Of a DNA stretch of 64,000 nt, positions 44,484 through 53,291 are shown piece after piece. A program made the position numbers and the translations under genes. The stretch covers positions 1 to 64,000 of the forward strand of contig JANQLT010000152.1 in NCBI GenBank assembly GCA_028280455.1. The letters are read 5' to 3'. The first letter of the stretch is position 1. Every line of letters starts with the position of its first letter. A model generated the notes under the pieces. That model saw only the letters and a program-made list of their open reading frames with translations. It had not been told where the DNA came from and did not search any database. This DNA comes from Kiloniellales bacterium. GTDB lineage: Bacteria; Pseudomonadota; Alphaproteobacteria; Kiloniellales; JAKSDN01.

Positions 44484-45335
44484 ATGCGGGGTTGGAGAAA
44501 TGCAGGCGTCGCCGGGCTGGCGCTCGGCCTGCTGGCGAGCTGCACCTGGATCGAGTTCGCCGACATCGAGCGTCGGCCGCAGCAAGGCACCACCTTCGAT
44601 CGCGCGCTCTACGACGGCTATCTGGCGCTCTCCCGCACGGAGTACGAGGAGGGCGACCTGGTCGACCAGCACCGCTTCGCCGACCGGGCCCGCCTGGCCG
44701 CCGCCGGCACGCCCTTCGAGCCGGAAGCCCTGTCGTTCCGCGAGCTCGACGCGGCCCAGCGCGGCCGGCTCGGCGATGCCCGCTTCCGCCTGATGAAGGC
44801 CTTCGATGCCGGCATCCGCGAGAACGCGCCGGTCGACGCCGCCAAGGCCCAGGTCGCCTTCGACTGCTGGATGCAGGAGGCGGAGGAGGGCCACGGCGCC
44901 GACTCCGAGCGCTGCCGGTCGGACTTCGAGGCGGCCCTGGCCCGGGCCGTCGCCGGCGAGGGCGCCATGGCCAAGGAGATGGCCGAGGACATGCCGGCCC
45001 TGCCGGCCCCGCGGACGATCTTCTTCGCCTTCAACAGCGACGCCCTGACCGGCAACGCCAAGGCGGTGCTGGACCAGGCGCTGGCCGACTGGCTGGACAC
45101 CCAGGGCGTGCAGATGGTGGTCAGCGGCTTCACCGACCTGGCCGGCGACCCGGTCTACAACAAGGCGCTCTCGGAACGCCGGGCCAAGGCGGCCGTCGCC
45201 TACCTGGTCGAGCAGGGCTTCCCGGCCGGGCGCGTCTCCACCCGCAGCTTCGGCGAGGACGATCCGGCCGTGCAGACCGCCAACGACAAGGCGGAGACCG
45301 CCAATCGGCGGGTCGTGATCAGCTTCGAGAAATAG
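44484..45335 (+). CDS. OmpA-family lipoprotein
   Basis: 283 residues. The signal peptide ends in a lipobox, LALGLLASC, so the protein is lipid-anchored, probably in the outer membrane. The C-terminal ~110 residues are an OmpA-like peptidoglycan-binding domain (FFAFNSDALTGNAKAVLDQA, then GFTDLAGDPVYNKALSERRA and ANRRVVISF). The ~150-residue middle part is not recognised. It would tether the envelope. Ribosome binding site GGGGGGAG precedes the ATG at 44484. Followed 170 bases later by a transglycosylase, so it may belong to a cell-wall cluster. Confidence 0.9.
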   Translation: MRGWRNAGVAGLALGLLASCTWIEFADIERRPQQGTTFDRALYDGYLALSRTEYEEGDLVDQHRFADRARLAAAGTPFEPEALSFRELDAAQRGRLGDARFRLMKAFDAGIRENAPVDAAKAQVAFDCWMQEAEEGHGADSERCRSDFEAALARAVAGEGAMAKEMAEDMPALPAPRTIFFAFNSDALTGNAKAVLDQALADWLDTQGVQMVVSGFTDLAGDPVYNKALSERRAKAAVAYLVEQGFPAGRVSTRSFGEDDPAVQTANDKAETANRRVVISFEK

Positions 45336-45501
45336 GCCTCGATCGAGGGGCGCCGCCGCGACGGCCGCGCGCCGTTGCCTTCCCGGGGCCTTATTTGTCC
45401 CTAAGCTCCGTTGCCGGCCCGAGCGGTCCTATGGCAGAAGGGCGGATGCAGCCCGCGCCGAGTCTGCCCCCGCGACCCGTGCCACGGAGATCGAGCCGAG
45501 C

Positions 45502-46740
45502 GTGACCCGAACCGTCAAGATTGCACAGTTCGCCCTCGCGCTCTCCTTGGTTTGCGGGGCTCCGGCGACCGCCGCTCAGCAAGAGGCACGGCAGACGGCT
45601 GAGCAGGCCAGGCCCTTCGGCGCCTGGCTCGAGGAGGTCAAGCGGGAGGCCGCCGCCCAGGGCATCTCAGCGGGCACCATCGAGCGCGCCTTGAACCTGC
45701 AACAGCCGGCCGCCCGGGTGGTCGAGCTCGACCGCCGCCAGCCCGAGTTCTCGCTGACCTTCTGGGACTATCTCTCGCGCACCGTCTCCGAGGCGCGGGT
45801 CACCCAGGGCCGGCGGCTGCTGGCCCAGCACCGGCGGCTGCTGCAGCGCACCGCCGCGCGCTACGGCGTGCAGCCGCGCTTCCTGGTGGCCTTCTGGGGC
45901 CTGGAGAGCAACTTCGGCGAGAACATGGGCGGCTTCCCGGTGGTCCAGTCGGTGGCCAGCCTGGCCTACGACGGCCGCCGCGAAGAGCTGTTCCGCGCCG
46001 AGCTCTTCGCCGCCCTGCGGATCATCGACCAGGGCCACATCACCCCGGGCCGCATGCTCGGCTCCTGGGCCGGCGCCATGGGCCAGCCGCAGTTCCTGCC
46101 GACGACCTTCCTGCAGCACGCGGTCGACGACGACGGCGACGGCCGGCGCGACATCTGGGGCACGCTCGACGACGTCTTCGGCTCGGCGGCCAACTATCTG
46201 CGCGCCATCGGCTGGAAGGGCGCCGAGCGCTGGGGCCGGGAAGTGCGCCTGCCGGCCGGCTTCGACCTCAACCAGAGTGGCCTCGACAGCCGCCTGACCG
46301 CCGGCCAGTGGCGGGCCAAGGGCGTCACCAAGGCCGATGGCACGGCCCTGCCGGGCCAGACCATCCGCGGCGCCATCGTCCTGCCGGCCGGCCACAAGGG
46401 CCCGGCCTTCCTGGTCTATGACAACTTCGACGTCATAATGCGCTGGAATCGCTCGATCTTCTACGCGCTGACCATCGGCCATCTGTCGGACCGCATCGCC
46501 GGCGGGCCGCCCCTGGTGGCCAAGCGGCCGGCCGACGACCGGCCCATGGCCCGCCGCGAGATCGAGGAGCTGCAGCGCATCCTGGCCGCCCTGGGCCACG
46601 ACGTCGGCGAGGCTGACGGCGTGGTCGGCGCCCAGACGCGGGCCGCGCTCCGGGAATACCAGCGCAGCGTCGGCCTGCCCGCCGACGGCTATCCGACCCC
46701 GCTGGTGCTGCAGCGCCTCCGGCGCTCGCGGGACGGCTAG
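45502..46740 (+). CDS. MltB-type lytic murein transglycosylase with peptidoglycan-binding domain
   Basis: 412 residues starting at a GTG (45502). The signal peptide (MTRTVKIAQFALALSLVCGAP, cleaving near ATAA) sends it to the periplasm. The SLT_2 catalytic domain shows the GLESNFGENMGGFPVVQSVA segment, whose glutamate is catalytic, and GSWAGAMGQPQFLPTTF. A PG_binding_1 domain closes the protein (AALGHDVGEADGVVGAQTRA, then RQ-like YQRSVGLPADG). It cuts glycan strands during growth or division. Downstream of it rlpA, whose product also acts on septal glycan, is about 195 bases away. Confidence 0.92.
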   Translation: MTRTVKIAQFALALSLVCGAPATAAQQEARQTAEQARPFGAWLEEVKREAAAQGISAGTIERALNLQQPAARVVELDRRQPEFSLTFWDYLSRTVSEARVTQGRRLLAQHRRLLQRTAARYGVQPRFLVAFWGLESNFGENMGGFPVVQSVASLAYDGRREELFRAELFAALRIIDQGHITPGRMLGSWAGAMGQPQFLPTTFLQHAVDDDGDGRRDIWGTLDDVFGSAANYLRAIGWKGAERWGREVRLPAGFDLNQSGLDSRLTAGQWRAKGVTKADGTALPGQTIRGAIVLPAGHKGPAFLVYDNFDVIMRWNRSIFYALTIGHLSDRIAGGPPLVAKRPADDRPMARREIEELQRILAALGHDVGEADGVVGAQTRAALREYQRSVGLPADGYPTPLVLQRLRRSRDG

Positions 46741-46799
46741 GGTGGACCGGGGGCAGGGGGAGCGATGACGGCGGCTCGGACCCGAGTCTCTCCTATCTT

Positions 46800-46907
46800 G
46801 TCATCCTCGGGCAAGTGCCGCGCAGCGGCACGCCGACCCGAGGATCCATGGCGCCCGGCTTGGGACATGGATCCCCGGGTCTCCGCTGCGCTCCGCCCGA
46901 GGATGAC
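46800..46907. repeat. palindrome-ended repeat, copy 1
   Basis: GTCATCCTCGGGC at 46800-46812 is the exact reverse complement of 46895-46907; the interior contains GACCCGAGGATCCATGGCG and related palindromes. A second copy with the same ends is at 54156-54271. It is of the kind often found between alphaproteobacterial genes. It lies between the transglycosylase and rlpA. Confidence 0.75.
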
Positions 46908-46934
46908 AGTGATGGCTGGCATGGTGGCAGGGCG

Positions 46935-47891
46935 ATGAGGGCGGCTCGGACTTGCAGTATCGCGCCGAGGATCCGGCGGACGGCCCGCCTGGGGCTCTGC
47001 CTGGCCCTGGTCGGGCTGCTGGCGGCCTGCGGCACGGACCGGGTGGTCGGCACGGCCGAGGAGCTGCCGGTCGAGCGCTCGATCGGCCGCTACAAGGTCG
47101 GCAAGCCCTACCAGATCGGCGGCGTCTGGTACTACCCGAAGGTCGACTACGACTACGACGTCACCGGGATCGCCTCCTGGTACGGCCCGGGCTTCCACGG
47201 CCGCCAGACCGCCAACGGCGAGATCTTCGACCAGAACGCGCTCTCCGCCGCCCATCCGACACTGCCGATGCCGAGCGTCGTCGAGGTCACCAACCTGGAG
47301 AACGGCCGGGTCCTGGCGGTGCGGATCAACGACCGCGGGCCCTTCAAGTACGGCCGGATCATCGACATGTCGCGCCGCGGCGCCCAGCTCCTCGGCTTCG
47401 AGCGCCAGGGCACGGCCAAGGTGCGGGTGCGGATCCTCGAGGACGAGAGCCGGCAGCACGCCCTGGCGGCCCAGAACAAGAGCCCGCCGCCGGCCTTGGC
47501 GGCGCCCAGCGCGGCGCCGGTGACCTCGGTCTCGGCCGCGCCGCTCAACGCCGACGGCAGCCAGGCCGGCGCCGCGACGACGCCCGGCGAGCAGCAGCAG
47601 GCCAAGCGCGAGCTGGTGGTCGACTGGCCGGACGGCCAGGTCTCCAGCCAGGCGGTGGGCCGCAGCAACATCTACATCCAGACCGGCGCCTTCCTGCGCC
47701 GCGACAACGCCACGCGGCTCTCCATCAAGCTCTCGCAGTTCGGCCGGACGCGGGTCGTGCCCCAGGTGGTCGGCGCGCAGAACTTCTTCCGGGTGCGCCT
47801 CGGCCCGATCGACACGGTGTCGCGGGCCGACGGCCTCCTGCAGCGGCTCGTCAACCAGGGACACAACGATGCCCATGTCGTCATCGAATAG
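46935..47891 (+). CDS. rlpA: septal ring lytic transglycosylase RlpA family lipoprotein
   Basis: 318 residues. The ATG at 46935 (GGCAGGG upstream) starts a signal peptide ending in the lipobox LVGLLAACG. The double-psi beta-barrel domain is clear (GIASWYGPGFHGRQTANGE, with the RINDRGPFKYGRIIDMS segment that includes the active-site Asp), and a SPOR domain at the C-terminus (SNIYIQTGAFLRRDNA... FRVRLGPIDTVSRADGLL) binds denuded septal glycan. A Gln/Ala/Pro-rich linker connects them. Stop codon lies inside a tandem 15-bp repeat (47877-47921), and the next gene starts within this one. Confidence 0.93.
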   Translation: MRAARTCSIAPRIRRTARLGLCLALVGLLAACGTDRVVGTAEELPVERSIGRYKVGKPYQIGGVWYYPKVDYDYDVTGIASWYGPGFHGRQTANGEIFDQNALSAAHPTLPMPSVVEVTNLENGRVLAVRINDRGPFKYGRIIDMSRRGAQLLGFERQGTAKVRVRILEDESRQHALAAQNKSPPPALAAPSAAPVTSVSAAPLNADGSQAGAATTPGEQQQAKRELVVDWPDGQVSSQAVGRSNIYIQTGAFLRRDNATRLSIKLSQFGRTRVVPQVVGAQNFFRVRLGPIDTVSRADGLLQRLVNQGHNDAHVVIE

Positions 47892-49062
47892 GTCGTCATC
47901 GAGTAGGTCGTTATCGAATAGAGCAGCCCGCAGCCTGCTGGCGCTGGTCGGCTTCGGACTCGCTGTCGGGCTGACGGCGCCCGCTGCCCAGGCCATCGAG
48001 GTCAAGGCGCGCGAGGCGATCCTGATCGAGGCGGAGAGCGGCACGGTGCTGCTGGCGAAGGACGCCGACGTGCCGGTGCCGCCGGCCTCGATGAGCAAGA
48101 TCATGACCATCTACAAGGTCTTCACCCACATCAAGGACGGCCGGCTGTCGCTCGACGACGAGCTGCCGGTCTCCGAGAAGGCCTGGCGCATGGGCGGCTC
48201 GAAGATGTTCGTCGAGGTCGGCACCCAGGTGAAGGTCAGCGACCTGCTGCGCGGCATCATCGTGCAGTCCGGCAACGACGCCTGCATCGTCGTCGCCGAG
48301 GCGCTTTCAGGCAGCGAGGAGGCCTTCGCCCAGGAGCTGAACGAGCTGGCGCCCGAGCTCGGCCTGCTGGACTCGACCTTCGCCAACGCCACCGGCTGGC
48401 CGCACGCCAACCACCGCATGTCGGCGCGCGACCTGGCGACCCTGGCCCGGCGGATCATCTTCGACTTCCCCGAGCTCTATAAGATCTACAGCGAGACCGA
48501 GTTCACCTACCACGACATCCGCCAGGGCAACCGCAACCCGCTGCTCTACAAGGCGCTCGGCGCCGACGGCCTGAAGACCGGCCACACCTCGGAGGCCGGC
48601 TACGGCCTGACCGCCTCGGCCAAGCGCGGCGACATGCGGGTGATCCTGGTGGTCGGCGGCCTGCCGAGCGCCCGGGCCCGGGCCGAGGAGGCCGAGCGGC
48701 TGATCAGCTGGGCCTTCCGCGAGTTCAAGACCTACAAGCTCTTCGAGGCCGGCGAGACGGTCGAGGATGCCGGGGTCTGGCAGGGCGCTCGGGAGGAGGT
48801 GCCCCTGGTCGTCGGCGACGACGTCAAGGTCACCATGTCGCGGGCCGCGCGCAAGGACATGAAGGTGAGCGTGCGCTACAGCGAGCCGCTACCGGCGCCG
48901 ATCGAGCAAGGCCAGGAGGTCGGCAGGCTGATCGTCGAGACCGGGCAGGACGAGCCCCAGAGCTACCCGTTGCTGGCCGGCGGCTCGGTCGAGCGCCTCG
49001 GCCGCTTCTCGCGGCTCTGGTCGAGCGTCATGTACATGGTCTTCGAATCGGGGATCGAGTAG
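47869..49062 (+). CDS. D-alanyl-D-alanine carboxypeptidase (PBP5/6 family)
   Basis: 397 residues. The catalytic motifs are all present: PPASMSKIMT (SxxK with the nucleophile), VQSGNDACI (SxN) and LKTGHTSEAGYG (KTG). The C-terminal domain (ending SRLWSSVMYMVFESG) has an amphipathic membrane-binding helix, as in DacA/DacC. The N-terminal sequence before the signal-like LLALVGFGLAVGLTAP is Ser/Arg-rich and comes from the tandem repeat. The start is an ATG at 47869 inside rlpA (23-bp overlap), so the two are translated together. It trims pentapeptides in the periplasm. Confidence 0.92.
   Translation: MPMSSSNRSSSSRSLSNRAARSLLALVGFGLAVGLTAPAAQAIEVKAREAILIEAESGTVLLAKDADVPVPPASMSKIMTIYKVFTHIKDGRLSLDDELPVSEKAWRMGGSKMFVEVGTQVKVSDLLRGIIVQSGNDACIVVAEALSGSEEAFAQELNELAPELGLLDSTFANATGWPHANHRMSARDLATLARRIIFDFPELYKIYSETEFTYHDIRQGNRNPLLYKALGADGLKTGHTSEAGYGLTASAKRGDMRVILVVGGLPSARARAEEAERLISWAFREFKTYKLFEAGETVEDAGVWQGAREEVPLVVGDDVKVTMSRAARKDMKVSVRYSEPLPAPIEQGQEVGRLIVETGQDEPQSYPLLAGGSVERLGRFSRLWSSVMYMVFESGIE
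47877..47921. repeat. three tandem 15-bp units covering the rlpA stop
   Basis: GTCGTCATCGAATAG at 47877-47891, GTCGTCATCGAGTAG at 47892-47906 and GTCGTTATCGAATAG at 47907-47921. Each unit ends in TAG in the rlpA frame, so a slip by one unit would leave the rlpA product unchanged, while it changes the N-terminus of the carboxypeptidase by five residues (SSSNR-like). Confidence 0.9.
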
Positions 49063-49076
49063 GCGGGCGGGCCGCC

Positions 49077-49730
49077 ATGGCAGCGCGCGGCACTTTCATC
49101 ACCCTGGAAGGCGGCGAGGGGGCCGGCAAGTCGACCCAGGTCGCGCTGCTGGCCAAGGCCCTGCGCGCCGCCGGCAAGGAGATCGTCGAGACCCGCGAGC
49201 CGGGCGGCGCGACCGGCGCCGAGGAGATCCGCGCGCTCCTGGTGCGCGGCGCGCCGGAGCGCTGGGACCCCATGACCGAGGCCCTGCTGCACTTCGCGGC
49301 CCGGCGCGAGCACCTGACCCGGCTGATCGAGCCGGCCCTGGCCCAGGGCCGCTGGGTGATCTCCGACCGCTTCGCGGACTCCACCCTGGTCTACCAGGGC
49401 CTCGGCCAAGGCCTGGGCCGGCCGGCCTTCCAAACGCTCTACGACCTGGTGGTCGGCGCGCTGGGCCCGGATCTGACGCTGATCCTCGACCTGCCGGTGA
49501 CCAAGGGCCTGGCCCGCGCGCGGGCGCGCGACGGCGGGCCGGGCGGCGGCGGCGAGACCCGCTACGAGGCCATGGACGTCGCCTTCCACGAGCGCCTGCG
49601 CCAGGGCTTCCGGGAGGTCGCCGAGGCGGAGCCGGGGCGCTGCGTGGTGATCGACGCCTCGGGCCCGGTCGAGGCCGTGCAGGCCGCGATCCGCAGCGCC
49701 GTGACCCAGCGCCTCGGGGTCGCGCTCTGA
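49077..49730 (+). CDS. tmk: thymidylate kinase
   Basis: 217 residues, the standard length. P-loop TLEGGEGAGKSTQV, the DR motif in VISDRFADSTLVYQGLGQGL, and the LID region GGPGGGGETRYEAM all match. It phosphorylates dTMP to dTDP. The ATG at 49077 follows a G-rich stretch 14 bases after the carboxypeptidase stop. It overlaps holB by one base (TGATG), a common pairing in proteobacteria. Confidence 0.95.
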   Translation: MAARGTFITLEGGEGAGKSTQVALLAKALRAAGKEIVETREPGGATGAEEIRALLVRGAPERWDPMTEALLHFAARREHLTRLIEPALAQGRWVISDRFADSTLVYQGLGQGLGRPAFQTLYDLVVGALGPDLTLILDLPVTKGLARARARDGGPGGGGETRYEAMDVAFHERLRQGFREVAEAEPGRCVVIDASGPVEAVQAAIRSAVTQRLGVAL

Positions 49731-50890
49731 TGGCCAAGCGCACCCGCAAGACCGAGAAGGCGGACACCGGCCCGAAGATCCCGGCGCCGCGCGAGAACCC
49801 CGAGCTGTTCGGCCAGGACGAGGCCGAGGCCCGCCTGGCCCGGGCCTGGCGCTCCGGCCGGCTGCCCCATGCCTGGCTGCTGACCGGGCCGCGCGGCGTC
49901 GGCAAGGCGACCCTGGCCTACCGCTTCGCGCGGCAAGTGCTCGCCGGCGCGCCGGCGGAGGCCGGGCTGTTCGGTGACGCGGCGCCGGCCGAGGGCCCGG
50001 GCTCGGCCTTGGCCCTGGCCTCCGACCACCCGGTGTTCCGCCAGGTCGCCGCCGCCGGCCACGCCGACCTGATGACCGTCGAGCGCAGCGCTAACCCGCG
50101 CACCGACAAGCTGCGCGAGGAGATCGTCGTCGAGGACGTCCGCGCCGTGCGCGACTTCATGCACCTGACGGCGGCCGGCGGCGGCTGGCGGGTGGTGGTC
50201 GTCGACGCCGCCGACGAGCTCAACCGCAACGCCGCAAACGCCCTGCTCAAGGTGCTCGAGGAGCCGCCGGCGCGCGGCCTGCTGCTGCTGGTCAGCCACG
50301 CCCCGGGCCGGCTGCTGCCGACCATCCGCTCGCGCTGCTGCGTCCTGCCAATGGCCGTCCTCGAGGACGCGGCGATCGCCGGCCTGCTCGGCCGCCACTG
50401 GCCCGAGCTGGGCGAGGCCGACCGGCTCGCCCTGGCGCGGCTCGCCGAGGGCTCGGCCGGGCGCGCCCTGGCCCTGACGGCCGGCGGCGGCCTCGATCTC
50501 TACCGCGAGCTGACCGGCCTGCTCGCCGGCCTGCCGCGGCTCGACGCCAAGGCCCTGCACGCCCTGGCCGAGCGCTGGGCCCGCGACAGCTCCGGCGAGG
50601 CCTTCCGCACCGGCATGGAGCTGCTGGTCTGGTGGCTCGGCCGGCTGGTCCGCACCGCCGCCACCTGCCGGCAGGGCGGCGAGCCGGCGGGCGGCGAGGT
50701 GGCGGGCGGCGAGGTGGTGGCGGGCGAGGCGGCGCTGATCGCCGGCCTGGCGGCCCGGGCTCGCCTTGATCAATGGCTCGGCCTATGGGACAAGGTCAGC
50801 CGCCTGCCGGCCCGCGCGAGCGGCCTCAACCTCGACCGTAAGCAGGTCGTCTTGACCGCCTTTTTCGAGCTGGAGGCCGTGGCGCGCTGA
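49730..50890 (+). CDS. holB: DNA polymerase III delta-prime subunit
   Basis: 386 residues. The AAA fold of the clamp-loader delta' subunit is recognised from the start GQDEAEARLARAWRSGRLPHA with LLTGPRGVGKATLAYRFA, then DAADELNRNAANALLKVLEE with the PARGLLLLVSH that follows. The P-loop lacks the usual functional residues in many HolB proteins and none is needed, since delta' is a rigid stator. It is part of the clamp loader that places the beta ring. Overlaps tmk by one base; metG follows 48 bases on. Confidence 0.92.
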   Translation: MAKRTRKTEKADTGPKIPAPRENPELFGQDEAEARLARAWRSGRLPHAWLLTGPRGVGKATLAYRFARQVLAGAPAEAGLFGDAAPAEGPGSALALASDHPVFRQVAAAGHADLMTVERSANPRTDKLREEIVVEDVRAVRDFMHLTAAGGGWRVVVVDAADELNRNAANALLKVLEEPPARGLLLLVSHAPGRLLPTIRSRCCVLPMAVLEDAAIAGLLGRHWPELGEADRLALARLAEGSAGRALALTAGGGLDLYRELTGLLAGLPRLDAKALHALAERWARDSSGEAFRTGMELLVWWLGRLVRTAATCRQGGEPAGGEVAGGEVVAGEAALIAGLAARARLDQWLGLWDKVSRLPARASGLNLDRKQVVLTAFFELEAVAR

Positions 50891-50938
50891 TCCGCCCCGC
50901 GAGGCGAGGGCGGCCGCCAATCCCGCAAGGAGCGACCG

Positions 50939-52504
50939 ATGGCCGGGCCGAGCAAGACCCCGTACTACGTCACGACCCCGATCTACTACGTCAACGACGT
51001 GCCGCACATCGGGCACGCCTACACGACGCTCGCCTGCGACGCGCTGGCCCGCTTCATGCGCCTGGACGGCCACCCGGTGAAGTTCCTGACCGGCACCGAC
51101 GAGCACGGCCAGAAGGTCGCCAAGTCGGCCGGCGCCGCCGACATGGACCCGCAGGCCTTCACCGACAAGGTCTCGCAGAACTTCCGCGCCCTGGCCGAGG
51201 CCTGGCAGATCACCAACGACGACTTCATCCGTACGACCGAGGCGCGCCACGTCCGCTCCTGCCAGGCGATCTGGCGCAAGCTGGTCGAGAACGGCGACCT
51301 CTACCTCGGCAGCTACGGCGGCTGGTACGCGGTCGACGACGAGGCCTTCTACGGCGAGAACGAGCTGAGCGAGGAGAGCGCCAGCGGAAAGAAGATCGCG
51401 CCCAGCGGCGCCACGGTGGAGTGGGTCGAGGAGCCCTCCTATTTCTTCCGGCTCTCGGCCTGGCAGGAGCGGCTGCTCGAGCTCTACGAGCGCAACCCGG
51501 GCTTCATCCTGCCGGAGAGCCGGCGCAACGAGGTGCTGTCCTTCGTGCGCGGCGGCCTCAAGGACCTCTCGGTCAGCCGCACCACCTTCGACTGGGGCGT
51601 GCCGGTGCCCGACGATCCCGAGCACGTCATGTATGTCTGGCTCGACGCCCTGACCAACTACATCACCGCCGCCGGCTACCCGGAGGAAGGCTCCGAGGAC
51701 TTCACGACCTTCTGGCCGGCGAGCCTGCACATGGTCGGCAAGGACATCCTGCGCTTCCACGCGGTCTACTGGCCGGCCTTCCTGATGAGCGCCGGCGTGG
51801 CGCCGCCGAAGCGGGTCTTCGCCCACGGCTGGTGGACCAGCGAGGGCCAGAAGATCTCCAAGCGCCTGGGCAACGTCATCGACCCCATGGAGATCGTCGA
51901 GCGCTACGGCCTCGACCAGGTCCGCTACTTCCTGCTGCGCGAGGTGCCCTTCGGCAACGACGGCGACTTCTCGCACAAGGCCATGGTCGGCCGGATGAAC
52001 AACGACCTGGCCAACGACTTCGGCAACCTGGCCCAGCGCGTGCTGTCGATGATCAACAAGAACTGCGGCGCCGCGCTGCCCGAGCCCGGTCCGCGCACGC
52101 CGGCCGACGAGGCCCTGCTCGGCGCCGCCCAGGGGCTGCTCGCGGGCCTGCGCGAGGACTACGGCGGCCAGCAGTTCCACGCCGCGCTGATCCGCACCTG
52201 GGAGCTGGTCGGCGCCGCCAACCGCTACGTCGACGAGCAGGCGCCCTGGGCCCTGCGCAAGAGCGACCCGGCGCGCATGGCGACGGTGCTCTACCTGCTG
52301 GCCGAGTGCATCCGGCACCTGGCGATCGTCACCCAGCCGGTCATGCCGACGGCCTGCGGCAAGATCCTCGACCAGCTCGGGGTGCCCGCGGATCGGCGCG
52401 ACTTCGCCGCCCTGGCCGAGCCGCTGGCGCCCGGCACGGCCCTGCCGAAGCCCGAGGGCGTGTTCCCGCGCTACGTCGAGGAAGCGGCGGCGGAGGCCTC
52501 CTGA
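50939..52504 (+). CDS. metG: methionyl-tRNA synthetase
   Basis: 521 residues. Class I motifs: HIGHAYTT near the start (after TTPIYYVNDVP) and GQKISKRLGN in the place of KMSKS, with R instead of the second S. No zinc knuckle is present, so it is the short, zinc-free type. The anticodon-binding helical bundle follows. It charges tRNA-Met and initiator tRNA in the cytoplasm. The ATG at 50939 follows AAGGAGCGA. The R is a deviation, but KxSKx variants are known. The gene is followed by tatD within two bases. Confidence 0.95.
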   Translation: MAGPSKTPYYVTTPIYYVNDVPHIGHAYTTLACDALARFMRLDGHPVKFLTGTDEHGQKVAKSAGAADMDPQAFTDKVSQNFRALAEAWQITNDDFIRTTEARHVRSCQAIWRKLVENGDLYLGSYGGWYAVDDEAFYGENELSEESASGKKIAPSGATVEWVEEPSYFFRLSAWQERLLELYERNPGFILPESRRNEVLSFVRGGLKDLSVSRTTFDWGVPVPDDPEHVMYVWLDALTNYITAAGYPEEGSEDFTTFWPASLHMVGKDILRFHAVYWPAFLMSAGVAPPKRVFAHGWWTSEGQKISKRLGNVIDPMEIVERYGLDQVRYFLLREVPFGNDGDFSHKAMVGRMNNDLANDFGNLAQRVLSMINKNCGAALPEPGPRTPADEALLGAAQGLLAGLREDYGGQQFHAALIRTWELVGAANRYVDEQAPWALRKSDPARMATVLYLLAECIRHLAIVTQPVMPTACGKILDQLGVPADRRDFAALAEPLAPGTALPKPEGVFPRYVEEAAAEAS

Positions 52505-52505
52505 G

Positions 52506-53291
52506 GTGCTGATCGATTCCCACTGCCACCTGGACTACCTGGCCCGCGACGGCGAGATCGACCCGGTCGTCGAGCGCGCCCGGGCGGCCGGGGTCAGCGG
52601 CATGCTGACCATCTCGACCACCCTGAGCGGCTTTCCGACGGTGCGGGAGATCGCCGAGCGCTACGACGACGTCTGGTGCTCGGTCGGCGTGCACCCGCAC
52701 GAGGCCGCGGCGGAGGGGCAGGAGGAAGCTGAACGACTGGTCAAGTTGACCGATCATTCAAAAGTGGTCGGAATCGGCGAAACCGGGCTGGACTACTTCT
52801 ACGAACACAGCCCTCGGAAAGCCCAGCAGGCCAGTTTCCGGGCGCACATCGCCGCGGCACGGCGGACCGGCCTGCCGGTCATCGTCCACACCCGCGACGC
52901 CGAAGAAGACACCATCGCCATCCTGGCCGAGGAGATGGCCGCCGGCCCCTTCAGCGGCGTGATCCACTGCTTCTCCTCGGACCGCAGCCTGGCCGAGGCC
53001 GCGCTCGCGCTCGGTCTCTACATCTCCGTCGCCGGCATCGTCACCTTCAAGAAGGCCGAGGCTATCCGCGAGGCCGTGGCGGCGGTGCCGCTCGACAAGC
53101 TGCTGGTCGAGACCGACGCGCCCTACCTCTCGCCGGTGCCGCTGCGCGGCAAGCGCAACGAGCCGGCCCATGTCGTGCACACCGCGGCCAAGCTCGCCGA
53201 GATCAAGGGGGTCTCGGCCGAGACCCTGGCCGCCGCGACGCGCGAGAACTTCCACAGGCTCTTCGCCCGGACCCAGCCCGGCACCGCATGA
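52506..53291 (+). CDS. TatD-family metal-dependent hydrolase
   Basis: 261 residues from a GTG at 52506, two bases after the metG stop. The opening MLIDSHCHLDYL, the middle VGIGETGLDYFY and VIHCFSSD, and ETDAPYLSPVPLRGKRNEPAH are TatD signatures of a metal-dependent nuclease or deoxyribonuclease barrel. Location next to metG is widely conserved (YcfH in E. coli). Its end overlaps the MBL hydrolase start by 4 bp. The cellular role is DNA or D-Tyr-tRNA quality control, depending on the report. Confidence 0.93.
   Translation: MLIDSHCHLDYLARDGEIDPVVERARAAGVSGMLTISTTLSGFPTVREIAERYDDVWCSVGVHPHEAAAEGQEEAERLVKLTDHSKVVGIGETGLDYFYEHSPRKAQQASFRAHIAAARRTGLPVIVHTRDAEEDTIAILAEEMAAGPFSGVIHCFSSDRSLAEAALALGLYISVAGIVTFKKAEAIREAVAAVPLDKLLVETDAPYLSPVPLRGKRNEPAHVVHTAAKLAEIKGVSAETLAAATRENFHRLFARTQPGTA

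Noticed and set aside
49938-50330. Walker-type ATPase activity for holB
   Set aside because: Delta-prime subunits keep the fold but are not active ATPases, so the GPRGVGKAT motif is not evidence for hydrolysis.
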